This document shows, one piece after another, positions 47,599 through 57,062 of a stretch of 64,000 bases of DNA. Source of the DNA: Stenotrophomonas rhizophila. GTDB lineage: Bacteria; Pseudomonadota; Gammaproteobacteria; Xanthomonadales; Xanthomonadaceae. The stretch lies in NCBI RefSeq assembly GCF_000661955.1, contig NZ_CP007597.1:3852649-3916648 (forward strand), in the 5' to 3' direction. Both the position numbers and the translations under genes were made by a program. The notes below the pieces were generated by a model. It worked only from the letters and a program-made list of their open reading frames with translations, made no database searches and had not been told where the DNA came from. The first letter of the stretch is position 1, and each line of letters opens with the position of its first letter.

Positions 47599-50342
47599 GC
47601 ATGTTCCTTTTCGTACAGGACGTCCAACCACGCGACCAGCGCCTGCACGGCAACGACCGCAGGCGCATCATGCGCCAGCATCAGTGTATTGGGCACGCCT
47701 TCCAGCCGTTCGGTGAACGCGCCGAGGCGGTTGGCGGCGATCGGTCGGCCATCGCGCAGTGCATGAGACAACGTATAAGAGTAGGTCTCCGGCGCCTGCG
47801 ACAGAAACAGGAACGCATCTGGATCGTAGGCCTGGATCAGGGCATCCAGCGCTGACTCCTCATAGGGGCCGCTCCAGCTGAAGCCAGGATTTTTAGGCAG
47901 TTCCGTCTGCGGGTATCCAATCACGTGGAGATGCAGCGGCGCACGCACGCGCCGCGCTTCCTCGGCAATGGCCAAGAGGTGGTTCAATCCCTTGTGCGCG
48001 GCCATTACGCCCAGCAGCACCACGCGGTACGGCCGCAGTCCCTGCCCCAGCCGCCCCGGTGCCGCATCAATCATCGACTCGTGGTACACCGTCTGCACCG
48101 GGATACCGGTGTAGCGCTGCATCCGTTGCGCCGCGTCGAGGCTCGGTGCAAGCACCGTCTGGGCGCCGAGCAGCGCCCACTCGTGATTGGCACGCCAGTT
48201 GCGGATGTCCGTTGCTCCGTTGGATGGCCGCTCTGCGATGCAGGCGTCACAGCCATTTTCAGCCGGCTCGCCACAGTAGTTCCCCGACGCATCGGTCAGC
48301 GTGATCTGCGGGCAGATCGCATAGTTGTCATGCACGTGGAAGCTGTAACGCAGACCAGCCAAGGCCACGGCCCGCCGTACCGAATTCCCGAAGCCAACCA
48401 GGTGATGGATCTGCAGCATGCTGGCACCCAGCTCCTGCAGCAGCGCCGCAAGTTCCTCGGGGGTCCGGTATCGGAACAGGAACTCGAAGCCGTCGAAATC
48501 CGATGTGTGGCTCACATTGACCAATCCGGCGCCGTTGTTGTCCTCCATGGGGCGCACGATCACCACCTCGCCGCTTTCAGCCAGCGATGTCCGCATCGCC
48601 TGCACGGCACGTTCGGTGCCCCCGCCCCAAGTGTGGGTGAGCAGCACCGAAACCGGCCGTCCACGCGCTTTCCATACCTGAAGGGTTAACCGCACGCGCG
48701 CCGCGAAGCCCGGATCCATTGAGCAGAAACGAGCGACCTGCGCACCGTAGTCCGGATAGCGCTCGTCAATGATCCTCTGGGCGATGATCTTGCCAGGCTT
48801 GCTGTCGTCGGCAAAGCTGACCTCTCCCACGTGCTCGACAAACACGTCCATGGCCAGGCGATGCCGGAAGCCCAATCGCCCCGAGCGCATGCAGAAGTCG
48901 TTCTCCTCGCCATAGCCTTTACCGAAGGCCTCGGCGTCAAACAGCCCGGCCTTCTCCAGCGCGGCGCGGGAAATGAGCATGCAGAAGCCCACCCCGGTCG
49001 GCACATCCACGGCTACACCCGCATTGGCAACCCGGGTCAGGCGGTCCAGGGCAGCGGCATCCATCGCAGTTGGCAGCGCATTGGCACCTAATTGGGGATA
49101 GCTGCAGATCGTCGCGTTATTGGACAGGGCCGTCACCGAGCCGACATCGGCATCCAAATGGGCGACCATGCGATCCACCCAGTCTCCGGCAACGATAGTG
49201 TCGCTGTTGAGCAGCAGCGCGCCGATGCTGTCCCGCTGATTCAGGGCATGCGTCATGCCGGAATTGACGGTCAGCACGAAGCCGAGATTCTGCGGATTCT
49301 CGACCAGACGCAACGACGGCTCGTGGCTGGCCAACTCGCGCAGGTAGGCGGTGACCTCCGGCTCAGGCGAACAGTCGTTGTAGATATGCAGCCGCGTTCG
49401 GGTGCGATTCTGCGACGCGAGTACAGACTCGATGCAGTTGCGCGTTTCGTCCAAGCCGCGATACACCGGCAGCACGATGTCGACGACGCCGGCCCGTTGC
49501 AGCATCTTCCCCACGGCGGTGGGGGCGACAACATCTGCCAGCGACAAAGGGCGTTTTCCCAGCTCACGTCCATCGCGACGCCCTACCGCAAGATAATGGG
49601 CGAGCGCATTCATTCCCAACGCAGCAGCATCGGGATTTGCATCCAGGTACTGGCGCGCGTTGAAATCCGGGCCGGGGCTACGCCCTTCTGCCGCACCGTG
49701 CAGCAGGAAGTGCGAGAGGGGGTCGGTTCCGCCGACGTCTGGATACGACTCCAGATACCATGCCGGCACAAAATACGGATTGGGTAAACGACCTTCCGGA
49801 ATCCCGTCATACAGGAAGTGCACCAATGGGTTGACGCCACTGCTGCGCACATCCGCGTACTTATCCAGGTACCAGTCCTGGTCAAACAGCGGATGCGGCA
49901 CCCCGGCGTTGCGGTAGTCCACAAGATACCGCCCCAGCACGGGCCGCAGCCCGCGAGCGCAGCCTGTTTTCCGGCAATAGCGCGGATCAAACCAGGCACA
50001 CGGCTGCAGACCGATCCAGTCACCGATCAGCACATACTGCGTCAACGCATCAAGTGGCTTGGCGCGCAACCCGAAACGCTCGCAGTACCAAGTCGGATCG
50101 AAGAGCGGACCCGGCGATTTTCCTTCTGCGTTCCCATGCACGAGGAAATGTCGGGGGCCATCGGCGGCGGCGTCGGGCAGGCGCATGATGAAGCGCGCGT
50201 ACCAGTGCCAGTCGCAGACGCCTGCCCGTCGCACCACGATCAGTTTTACGCGATCGGGAACCAACGCGAACCAGTTGACGGACAGCAGCTTTGCCGCCAC
50301 CCGTTTCAGGCCGCGCTTCAGCAGGGTCTTGTCGATGAACAT
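47595..50342 (-). CDS. Two-domain glycosyltransferase (GT2 plus GT4) with N-terminal WY-repeat region
   Basis: A 915-residue cytosolic protein. About residues 75-290 contain five degenerate repeats of the form F-D-x-x-W-Y-L-x-x-Y-P-D-V, ending in HFLxxGxxEGRxPxP. A GT2 domain follows (about 310-560; VDIVLPVYRGLDETRN, LLLNSDTIVAGDWV, GEENDFCMR), then a GT4-like domain (about 575-910; LLTHTWGGGTERAV, VVLLGVMAAHKGLNHLL, DAFLFLSQAPETYSYTLSHAL). It could add two sugars or build a repeat unit alone. It lies between the methyltransferase gene (27-bp gap) and a GT4 gene (ATGA overlap). Confidence 0.85.
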   Translation of the reverse strand: MFIDKTLLKRGLKRVAAKLLSVNWFALVPDRVKLIVVRRAGVCDWHWYARFIMRLPDAAADGPRHFLVHGNAEGKSPGPLFDPTWYCERFGLRAKPLDALTQYVLIGDWIGLQPCAWFDPRYCRKTGCARGLRPVLGRYLVDYRNAGVPHPLFDQDWYLDKYADVRSSGVNPLVHFLYDGIPEGRLPNPYFVPAWYLESYPDVGGTDPLSHFLLHGAAEGRSPGPDFNARQYLDANPDAAALGMNALAHYLAVGRRDGRELGKRPLSLADVVAPTAVGKMLQRAGVVDIVLPVYRGLDETRNCIESVLASQNRTRTRLHIYNDCSPEPEVTAYLRELASHEPSLRLVENPQNLGFVLTVNSGMTHALNQRDSIGALLLNSDTIVAGDWVDRMVAHLDADVGSVTALSNNATICSYPQLGANALPTAMDAAALDRLTRVANAGVAVDVPTGVGFCMLISRAALEKAGLFDAEAFGKGYGEENDFCMRSGRLGFRHRLAMDVFVEHVGEVSFADDSKPGKIIAQRIIDERYPDYGAQVARFCSMDPGFAARVRLTLQVWKARGRPVSVLLTHTWGGGTERAVQAMRTSLAESGEVVIVRPMEDNNGAGLVNVSHTSDFDGFEFLFRYRTPEELAALLQELGASMLQIHHLVGFGNSVRRAVALAGLRYSFHVHDNYAICPQITLTDASGNYCGEPAENGCDACIAERPSNGATDIRNWRANHEWALLGAQTVLAPSLDAAQRMQRYTGIPVQTVYHESMIDAAPGRLGQGLRPYRVVLLGVMAAHKGLNHLLAIAEEARRVRAPLHLHVIGYPQTELPKNPGFSWSGPYEESALDALIQAYDPDAFLFLSQAPETYSYTLSHALRDGRPIAANRLGAFTERLEGVPNTLMLAHDAPAVVAVQALVAWLDVLYEKEHA

Positions 50343-50369
50343 GTGGGTACCTTGTCAGTGCCAGGTAAG

Positions 50370-51407
50370 TTAGCGGCCGATGGCGCGACGCCACCAAGGA
50401 CGCAACAGGTGGTTGAGCTTGCGATCCTGCTCTTCCATCCGCGGCACCACAGAGGCAACGACATTGTTCACCGATGCTTCCCGCGATTCATCCAGCGCAA
50501 GCCGCATATCGTTCATTCCATCAATGACACGTCGCTCCAGGAGCGACAGCCCTTGCGCGAGCGCGGGCAATTGCGCTTCGATCAACGTGTAGTGCTCATC
50601 GCTGACGTCAGTGTTCTTGTCGAGCAACGCCCGGAATCGCGCGCACTCCTCGTTCAGGCGACCGATTTCCCCATGCGCCGCAGTGAGAGCGCTGTTCACA
50701 CGCTCGATCTCCTCAACATTCTTGATGTTCCGCCCAAGTGAATCGAAGAGCTGGTTGATCGATGCAAACTCACCGTTCCGCGACGCCCGGGCAAGGCGCA
50801 GCAAGGCCTCAGGCTGCTCTTGGCCAACCAACAATACGCCCAACCCATGGGTGTGGCTGAACTCGAAAGACGGATACTCGGTGGAAATCTCACTCCAGTA
50901 CTGCCAGACACCAAATCCACGTTCGCGCACGCAGCTGTCATGGAACAGTACCACCGCGCGCGGTGACAACTTTTTGCGCCATGTTTCGAAGTCTTCGCGC
51001 ACGGCCTCGTAGGTGTGCAGGCCATCAATGTGGAGAAGATCAATCGATCCGTCAGCGAAATACTCCAGCGCCTGGTCGAATCGCATGCGCATCATTTCGG
51101 AGATGCCTGCGTAATGCCGCTGCTGATAGTCACGCAGTTCGGCATAGATCTCATCGCCGTAGAATCCCGCGTGTTCATCACCCTGCCAGGTATCCACCGC
51201 GAACACGCGCGAGCTGATCTGTTGCGCTTCGACCGCCTGGCAGAGGGCCAGGAACGATGCGCCGTTGTGGGTCCCAAGTTCGACAATGTGTTGCGGCCGC
51301 TGGACATCAAGCAACCAGCTGGCGAACGGAATGTGTCCCAACCAAGCGCTATGCGGCAGCTTGCGAGGCATCATCAGCATGCTGGGCGACAGTACAAAAT
51401 CAATCAT
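50370..51407 (-). CDS. SAM-dependent methyltransferase with C-terminal coiled coil
   Basis: The 345-residue protein has a class I methyltransferase core (about 35-200): the SAM loop IVELGTHNGASFLALC, VFAVDTWQGDEHAG, and LLHIDGLHTYEAVREDFETW followed by FHDSC, as in Methyltransf_24/cephalosporin-hydroxylase-type enzymes. Residues about 215-330 are long charged helices with heptad character, and the end (LNHLLRPWWRRAIGR) is amphipathic and basic, suited to membrane binding. Position beside an extended Wzt suggests a role in capping the O-chain. The substrate is not shown by sequence. Confidence 0.8.
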   Translation of the reverse strand: MIDFVLSPSMLMMPRKLPHSAWLGHIPFASWLLDVQRPQHIVELGTHNGASFLALCQAVEAQQISSRVFAVDTWQGDEHAGFYGDEIYAELRDYQQRHYAGISEMMRMRFDQALEYFADGSIDLLHIDGLHTYEAVREDFETWRKKLSPRAVVLFHDSCVRERGFGVWQYWSEISTEYPSFEFSHTHGLGVLLVGQEQPEALLRLARASRNGEFASINQLFDSLGRNIKNVEEIERVNSALTAAHGEIGRLNEECARFRALLDKNTDVSDEHYTLIEAQLPALAQGLSLLERRVIDGMNDMRLALDESREASVNNVVASVVPRMEEQDRKLNHLLRPWWRRAIGR

Positions 51408-51419
51408 GTGCGTCTCTGA

Positions 51420-52001
51420 TTACGAGTGCGACGCCGAAGCGTCCGGATCGGCCAGCGCGGCCAGGATGAAGGCATCGATGTCGGCGCTGCAAAGCAGCGC
51501 CTCGAACTGCTTGATTCTGTCGATGGGCCAGTTCCACCACGCGACGTGAAGCAATTGGGCAATCTGCGCCTCGCTGAAGCGAGTACGCACCAAGGCGGCG
51601 GGATTACCGGCGGCAATGCCATAGGGAGGAACGTCCTTGCTGACGACGGCCCCGGCGCCGATGCAGGCACCATCGCCGATGGTTACCCCGGACAGCACCA
51701 TCGCGCCGTGGCCAATCCATACGTCGTTGCCGATGCGCGTCGGTCCCTTGCTATGAGGATGGCCATCCTGGCCTGCACCCGGGGAATTGAACGCGATCCT
51801 CAACGGATGGGTGGTTACCCAGTCCAAGCGATGCTCGCCGCCACCGAAGATCAGCACATCCTCTGCGAAAGAACAGAATGCGCCGACCTCGACGCGCTCC
51901 CCGGCGCTCCAGAGCTTGAAGGTGGCCCCACCATAGGTGAACCGGCCAATACTGATCCGCGGATCATCCGATGTCAGCGGCGGAATGAAACCATGGTTCA
52001 T
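51420..52001 (-). CDS. CatB-type hexapeptide O-acetyltransferase
   Basis: The 193-residue protein is a left-handed beta-helix acyltransferase. It has hexapeptide repeats (RIGNDVWIGHGAMVLSGVTIGDGACIGAGAVV), the catalytic His in THPLR, and the C-terminal helix motif WWNWPIDRI typical of xenobiotic/CatB acetyltransferases. In this context it most likely acetylates an O-antigen sugar. The start overlaps the wzt stop (ATGA). Confidence 0.88.
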   Translation of the reverse strand: MNHGFIPPLTSDDPRISIGRFTYGGATFKLWSAGERVEVGAFCSFAEDVLIFGGGEHRLDWVTTHPLRIAFNSPGAGQDGHPHSKGPTRIGNDVWIGHGAMVLSGVTIGDGACIGAGAVVSKDVPPYGIAAGNPAALVRTRFSEAQIAQLLHVAWWNWPIDRIKQFEALLCSADIDAFILAALADPDASASHS

Positions 52002-53350
52002 TCGCCGCTCCCCAGACGTGTCATCGTTACCTCGTCGAAAGGAATGCCGACCAAGCCATAGCGAAGCTTGGGCGAGGCTACCTTGATCAGTACCGCATCG
52101 TGCAGCCAGGCATGCTGGGTGTTGGCGAACGGATCGCCATCAGCAATGGAGACAGTCATGGAATAGTCTCCGTTGGGCAGCATGGGCAGGGTGAAACGGA
52201 AATTGGCCTCCAGGCGTGTGCCAGCCTCGACCTGCATAGGCGGCTGCACATACGTATAGGTGTGCTCGCCAAACAACGACTGGCCCAAGCGATCCTTGAC
52301 GAAGAAGCCGATAAGCGGACTGGACAATGCGGCGTGCGCGGTGGCGCGCACGCTCAGCAGCACGTCTTCGCCACCGGAGAAAGCGCTCAGCGGCTCACCC
52401 TGTGGGTTGCTCAGCACCACCGAATCGATGCTGGCGATGCCCGACTGCCAACCAGCTGCATTGGCTACGTTGTCGAACATCTCCAGGCGGGTATCGGCCT
52501 CCACCTTTGCCTTCGGCTTTTCAGGTGCCGCCTCCCGCAGTGCTTGACGGGGCGTCAGCTTCACTGCCTCCCCGTACACTTCCTGCGAGCAATACTCTAT
52601 GTAGGCATTGCAGGCCTCTTCGGCCGACGCATGCAATACCATGTCGCCCCGATTCAACCATAGCGCGCTCTGGCAGAAATTGAGCACCGATGCAGTATCG
52701 TGGCTGACGAACAGAAGCGTTCCGTTCTCGCGGAACTTACGCAGGAAACGCATGCACTTCTGTACGAAAATTGCGTCACCCACCGCAAGGGCCTCATCGA
52801 TGATGAGAATGTCCGCGTCGACGTGCGCGATGACGGCAAAAGCAAGCCGCACGTACATGCCGCTGGAATACGTCTTTACCGGTCGCTCAATGAAGTCACC
52901 GATGTCGGCGAAGGCGACGATATCCTCGAAGCGCGCATCGATCTGCTGTCGATCAAGACCGAGGATGGATGCACTGAGGTAGACGTTCTCACGCCCACTG
53001 AACTCGGGGTTGAAGCCTGCGCCGAGTTCCAGCAGCGCTGCAACGCGCCCCTTTACCTCGACTGTGCCCGTGGTTGCCTGCAGCGTGCCACAGATGATCT
53101 GCAGCAATGTGGATTTGCCCGACCCATTGCGTCCGATGATGCCGACCGTATCGCCTCGCCGCACTTCAAAGTCCACCCCCTTGAGTGCCCAGAACTCCTG
53201 GAAGTAGTTGCGGGGCGGCAACCCTGCCGCGCGCCGCAAACGTGGCAGCAGCGCCTGCTTGAGCCGCAAGTGCGGTTGTTCGTAGATCTGAAAGCACTTG
53301 GTCACGCCGGTTACCCGGATGGCCACGTCCCGCGTGGAGTCAGAGCACAT
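51998..53350 (-). CDS. wzt: O-antigen ABC exporter ATP-binding subunit with C-terminal carbohydrate-binding domain
   Basis: ATPase of the exporter that moves finished undecaprenyl-linked O-chains to the periplasm. The 450-residue protein has Walker A (GRNGSGKST, about 73-81), signature YSSGMYVRLAFAV and Walker B ILIIDEALAVGD. The C-terminal extension (about 290-450) fits a Wzt_C beta-sandwich, which in E. coli O8/O9a recognises the capped non-reducing end. The start MCSDSTRD (ATG 53348-53350) overlaps the wzm end by 11 bp. Confidence 0.93.
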   Translation of the reverse strand: MCSDSTRDVAIRVTGVTKCFQIYEQPHLRLKQALLPRLRRAAGLPPRNYFQEFWALKGVDFEVRRGDTVGIIGRNGSGKSTLLQIICGTLQATTGTVEVKGRVAALLELGAGFNPEFSGRENVYLSASILGLDRQQIDARFEDIVAFADIGDFIERPVKTYSSGMYVRLAFAVIAHVDADILIIDEALAVGDAIFVQKCMRFLRKFRENGTLLFVSHDTASVLNFCQSALWLNRGDMVLHASAEEACNAYIEYCSQEVYGEAVKLTPRQALREAAPEKPKAKVEADTRLEMFDNVANAAGWQSGIASIDSVVLSNPQGEPLSAFSGGEDVLLSVRATAHAALSSPLIGFFVKDRLGQSLFGEHTYTYVQPPMQVEAGTRLEANFRFTLPMLPNGDYSMTVSIADGDPFANTQHAWLHDAVLIKVASPKLRYGLVGIPFDEVTMTRLGSGE

Positions 53351-54170
53351 CGGCAAACCCCTTGCGCATCTTCTGGAACGTTGCAAATCCGAACCAGGCC
53401 ACCAGCATTGCGCCCAACGCATATTTCCCCAGGCCGACAAAGTCCGGAGAATGCCCCCACAGTAGTACTTCGCGCGCCTGTTCGATGATGAATGTCAACG
53501 GATTGAGGTAGATGTATGGACGGATACGCTCGGGAAGCGCCTGCAGCGGATAGAGTACCGGCGCCATGAACAGCATGGCAGTAGTGAGAATGCCGGTGAC
53601 CTGGCCGATATCACGCAAGTACACGCCAAGCGCCGCCAGCAGCCAGGAAACGCCCATGGTGCCGATCACCAGCGGCAGAATCACCACGGGCAGCCAGAGT
53701 GCGGTAATGGGGATAGAACCCCTCAGGACGATCTGCGCGATCAGCAGGACCAACAGCGAGATCGTGGAGTGGAACAAGGTTGCGCCCATTGCCACCCAAG
53801 GCAATGTGTCGAGCGGGAAAATCACCCGTTTCACGTAACTGGAACTGTTGAGGATCAGGCCGGGGGCCTTGTTGACACATTCGGCAAACACGCCATGGAC
53901 GATTATGCCCACGAAGAGGATCACGGCGAAGTCGCCGTGATTGCTCGTTTCCAGTCCCCAGCGCGCCTTGAACACCACGGAAAACACGAAGGTGTACACC
54001 GCGAGCATGAGCAGCGGGTTGAAGAACGACCATGCCAGGCCAAACACCGAGCCGCGGTAGCGGCTGATCACATCGCGCTTGGCCAACTGCCAGATAAGGG
54101 TGCGATTGGACACCAGGCTGCGGAGCAGCGCGCCTGGCGAACTGCCAGATTCGGCATGGATACTGCTCAT
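53340..54170 (-). CDS. wzm: O-antigen ABC exporter permease
   Basis: Membrane subunit of the O-antigen exporter. The 276-residue protein is an ABC-2-type permease with six helices, and it has the N-terminal LAKRDVISRYRGSVFGLAWSFFNPLLMLAVYTFVF block and YLRDIGQVTGILTTAMLFMAPVLY near the C-terminus. Its ATG overlaps the metB stop (ATGA). With wzt it shows that the O-antigen is exported by the ABC pathway; no wzx/wzy pair is seen in the cluster. Confidence 0.94.
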   Translation of the reverse strand: MSSIHAESGSSPGALLRSLVSNRTLIWQLAKRDVISRYRGSVFGLAWSFFNPLLMLAVYTFVFSVVFKARWGLETSNHGDFAVILFVGIIVHGVFAECVNKAPGLILNSSSYVKRVIFPLDTLPWVAMGATLFHSTISLLVLLIAQIVLRGSIPITALWLPVVILPLVIGTMGVSWLLAALGVYLRDIGQVTGILTTAMLFMAPVLYPLQALPERIRPYIYLNPLTFIIEQAREVLLWGHSPDFVGLGKYALGAMLVAWFGFATFQKMRKGFADVL

Positions 54171-55360
54171 TCTGCGGCGCCCGCCAGCGCACCTTCCAGA
54201 TCCACCTGCAGATCCCCCAGCTCCTCCACGCCCACGCTCAGCCGCACCAGCGCATCGCTGATGCCCAGCTGGGCGCGGCGTTCCACCGGGATCGAGGCAT
54301 GGGTCATCACCGCCGGGTGGTTGACCAGGCTTTCCACGCCGCCGAGCGACTCGGCCAGGGTGAACAGCTCGGTCTTCTCGCAGAAGCGCTTGGCCGCCTC
54401 GAAACCGCCCTTGAGGACGATCGAGACAATGCCGCCGTAGCCGTTCATCTGGCGCGTGGCCAGTTCATGTTGCGGGTGCGAGGTCAGGCCGGGGTAGATC
54501 ACCTTTTCCACCGCCGGGTGGGTTTCCAGCCACTGGGCCAGGGCCAGCGCGTTGGCGCAATGGGCCTTCATGCGCAGCGGCAGCGTCTTCAGGCCACGCA
54601 GGGCCAGGAAGCTGTCGAACGGGCCCTGCACGCCCCCGATGGAGTTCTGCAGGAAGGCCATCTGTTCGGCCAGCTCGGCGTTGTCGCCCACCACCACCAT
54701 GCCGCCGACCATGTCCGAGTGCCCGTTGAGGTACTTGGTGGCCGAGTGCAGGACCAGGTCCGCGCCCAGTTCCAGCGGGCGCTGCAGCATCGGCGAGGCG
54801 AAGGTGTTGTCCACCACCACGACCAGGCCGTGGCGCTTGGCGATGGCACTCACCGCGGCGATGTCCACGATCTTCAGCATCGGGTTGGTCGGGGTTTCGA
54901 TCCACACCATCCTGGTCTGCGGGGTGATCGAGGCTTCGAACGCGGCCAGGTCGGTCAGGTCGACGAAGCTGAACTGCAGGTTGGCGGTGCGCTTCCGCAC
55001 GCGCTCGAACAGGCGGAAGGTGCCGCCGTAGATGTCATCCATCGCCACCACGTGGCTGCCGGCGTCCAGCAGCTCCATCACGGTGGAGCTGGCGGCCATG
55101 CCCGAGGCGAACGCGAAGCCGCGGCTGCCGCCTTCCAGGGAGGCCACGCAGCGCTCGTAGGCGAAGCGGGTCGGGTTGTGGGTACGCGAGTACTCGAAGC
55201 CCTGGTGTTCACCGGGGCTGGACTGGGCGTAGGTGGAGGTCGCGTAGATCGGCGGCATCACTGCGCCGGTGCTCGGATCCGGCGACTGTCCGCCGTGGAT
55301 GGCCAGGGTAGCCAGGGCAAGCGCACGGTTGCCGTGCCCGGAGGAAGCGTGGTCGGACAT
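54167..55360 (-). CDS. metB: Cystathionine gamma-synthase/lyase (PLP-dependent)
   Basis: A Cys/Met metabolism PLP enzyme. The 397-residue protein has GFEYSRTHNPTRFAYERCVASLEGG, the PLP-Lys motif LVLHSATKYLNGHSDMVGG at about 200-218, and the end block SLGGVESLVNHPAVMTHASIP. Sequence alone does not separate synthase from lyase. The start is ATG 55358-55360 (MSDHASSGHG). It follows the cystathionine beta-synthase gene, suggesting transsulfuration, and its stop overlaps wzm. In xanthomonads metB is the conserved right border of the LPS locus. Confidence 0.93.
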   Translation of the reverse strand: MSDHASSGHGNRALALATLAIHGGQSPDPSTGAVMPPIYATSTYAQSSPGEHQGFEYSRTHNPTRFAYERCVASLEGGSRGFAFASGMAASSTVMELLDAGSHVVAMDDIYGGTFRLFERVRKRTANLQFSFVDLTDLAAFEASITPQTRMVWIETPTNPMLKIVDIAAVSAIAKRHGLVVVVDNTFASPMLQRPLELGADLVLHSATKYLNGHSDMVGGMVVVGDNAELAEQMAFLQNSIGGVQGPFDSFLALRGLKTLPLRMKAHCANALALAQWLETHPAVEKVIYPGLTSHPQHELATRQMNGYGGIVSIVLKGGFEAAKRFCEKTELFTLAESLGGVESLVNHPAVMTHASIPVERRAQLGISDALVRLSVGVEELGDLQVDLEGALAGAAE

Positions 55361-55490
55361 GTTGTTTCCCAGCAAGGAGAGCCCCGGTGGGGGCTCCCGC
55401 AAAAGGAGCGGAAGTCTATCAGCGGCGGCTTAATCGGCCGTTGACGCGGATAAACGCAGATTCAGAGCAGCGGCGGCCGGGGCCAGGCGT

Positions 55491-56861
55491 TTACTGAACG
55501 CGGCGGCGCAGGTAGTTCAGCAGGTCGATGCGGGTGATCAGGCCCAGGAAGGTGCCGCCGTCCATGACGATGGCCACCTGGCCACGGTCGAACACCGGCA
55601 GCAGCGCCTCGATCGGGGACTTCACATCCAGCCGGTCCAGCTTGCTGACCATGGCCGTGGCCACCGGGTCGCGGAAGCGGGCTTCATCGCCATACACGTG
55701 CAGCAGCACGTCGCTTTCGTCGACGATGCCGACCAGCTGGTCGCCGTCCATCACCGGCAGCTGCGACACGTCGTACAGCTTCATGCGCTGGTAGGCGGTG
55801 GTGAGCAGGTCGTTCGGGCCGATCACGACGGTGTCGCGCTGGCCGTATGGGCGCAGGATCAGGTCGCGCAGGTCGCCGCTCTGCGGGCGCTCCAGGAAGC
55901 CGTTGTCCAGCATCCAGTAGTCGTTGTACATCTTGGACAGGTATTTGTTGCCGGTGTCGCAGACCAGCACCAGCACCTTCTTCGGGGTGGTCTGCTCCTT
56001 GCAGTACTTCAGCGCCGCCGCCAGCAGGGTGCCGGTGGAGGAACCGCCGAGGATGCCTTCCTTGCCCAGCAGCTCGCGCGCGGTGTGGAAGCTCTCCGCA
56101 TCGGTGATGGCATAGGCCTTGGTGACGCGGCTGAAATCGGCAATGGAGGGCAGGAAGTCTTCGCCGATGCCTTCCACCAGCCAGCTGCCCGACTTGTCGT
56201 TGAGCACGCCGTCGTTGATGTACTCGGCCAGGATCGAGCCGACCGGGTCGGCCAGGACCAGCTCGGTCTTCGGCGAGGCGCTGGCGAAGGCGCGGGACAG
56301 GCCGGTCATGGTGCCCGAGCTGCCGCAGCCGAACACGATCGCGTCCAGGTCGCCGTCCATCTGTTCCAGGATCTCCGGGCCGGTGCCGAACTCATGGGCG
56401 GCCGGGTTGTCCGGGTTGCCGAACTGGTTGATGAAGTACGCGCCGGGGGTTTCCTCGGCCACGCGCTTGGCCATGTCCTGGTAGTACTCCGGGTGGCCCT
56501 TGGCCACGTCCGAACGGGTCAGGCGCACTTCGGCGCCCATCGCCTTCAGGTTGAAGATCTTCTCGCGGCTCATCTTGTCGGGCACGACCAGGATCAGCTT
56601 GTAGCCCTTCTGCTGGGCTACCAGGGCCAGGCCCAGGCCGGTGTTGCCGGCGGTGCCCTCGACCAGGGTCGCGCCCGGGGTGAGCTCGCCGCGCTTCTCA
56701 GCGGCCTCGATCATCGACAGGCCGATGCGGTCCTTGATCGATCCTCCGGGATTGGCGCTCTCCAGCTTCAGGTAGAGCTCGCAGACACCGGTGTCCAGGC
56801 GCTGGGCCTTGACGATCGGGGTGTGCCCAATGAGGTCGAGTACGGAGGAGTGGATTGCCAT
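55491..56861 (-). CDS. Cystathionine beta-synthase with CBS pair
   Basis: The 456-residue PLP enzyme condenses serine and homocysteine. It has the PLP-Lys region ANPGGSIKDRIGLSMIEAAE at about 37-56, GTAGNTGLGLALVA, the glycine loop FGCGSSGTMTGLS and GGSSTG. A pair of CBS domains fills about 330-455 (TTAYQRMKLYDVSQLPVMDGDQLVGIVDESDVL) and may bind adenosyl ligands. The ATG at 56859-56861 starts MAIHSSVLDLIG. It precedes metB by 130 bp on the same strand, so the two probably form the reverse transsulfuration route. Confidence 0.93.
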   Translation of the reverse strand: MAIHSSVLDLIGHTPIVKAQRLDTGVCELYLKLESANPGGSIKDRIGLSMIEAAEKRGELTPGATLVEGTAGNTGLGLALVAQQKGYKLILVVPDKMSREKIFNLKAMGAEVRLTRSDVAKGHPEYYQDMAKRVAEETPGAYFINQFGNPDNPAAHEFGTGPEILEQMDGDLDAIVFGCGSSGTMTGLSRAFASASPKTELVLADPVGSILAEYINDGVLNDKSGSWLVEGIGEDFLPSIADFSRVTKAYAITDAESFHTARELLGKEGILGGSSTGTLLAAALKYCKEQTTPKKVLVLVCDTGNKYLSKMYNDYWMLDNGFLERPQSGDLRDLILRPYGQRDTVVIGPNDLLTTAYQRMKLYDVSQLPVMDGDQLVGIVDESDVLLHVYGDEARFRDPVATAMVSKLDRLDVKSPIEALLPVFDRGQVAIVMDGGTFLGLITRIDLLNYLRRRVQ

Positions 56862-57062
56862 CGGATCACATCGTTCGCGCCGCAATGCGGCCGGACCGGT
56901 GATTATCCGACGGTTGACGCGGAAAGTCAGGTTGTGGCGATCAACGGCGGATGCCGGGCTGTAGGCGGCGGGGTGATGCCGGCCGCGACAGCGGAGCGAC
57001 GCGAACGGCGCCCGTCGACGAGGTGACGGACGCCGCCCGCGGCGTTGGGTCAAAACCTTACA

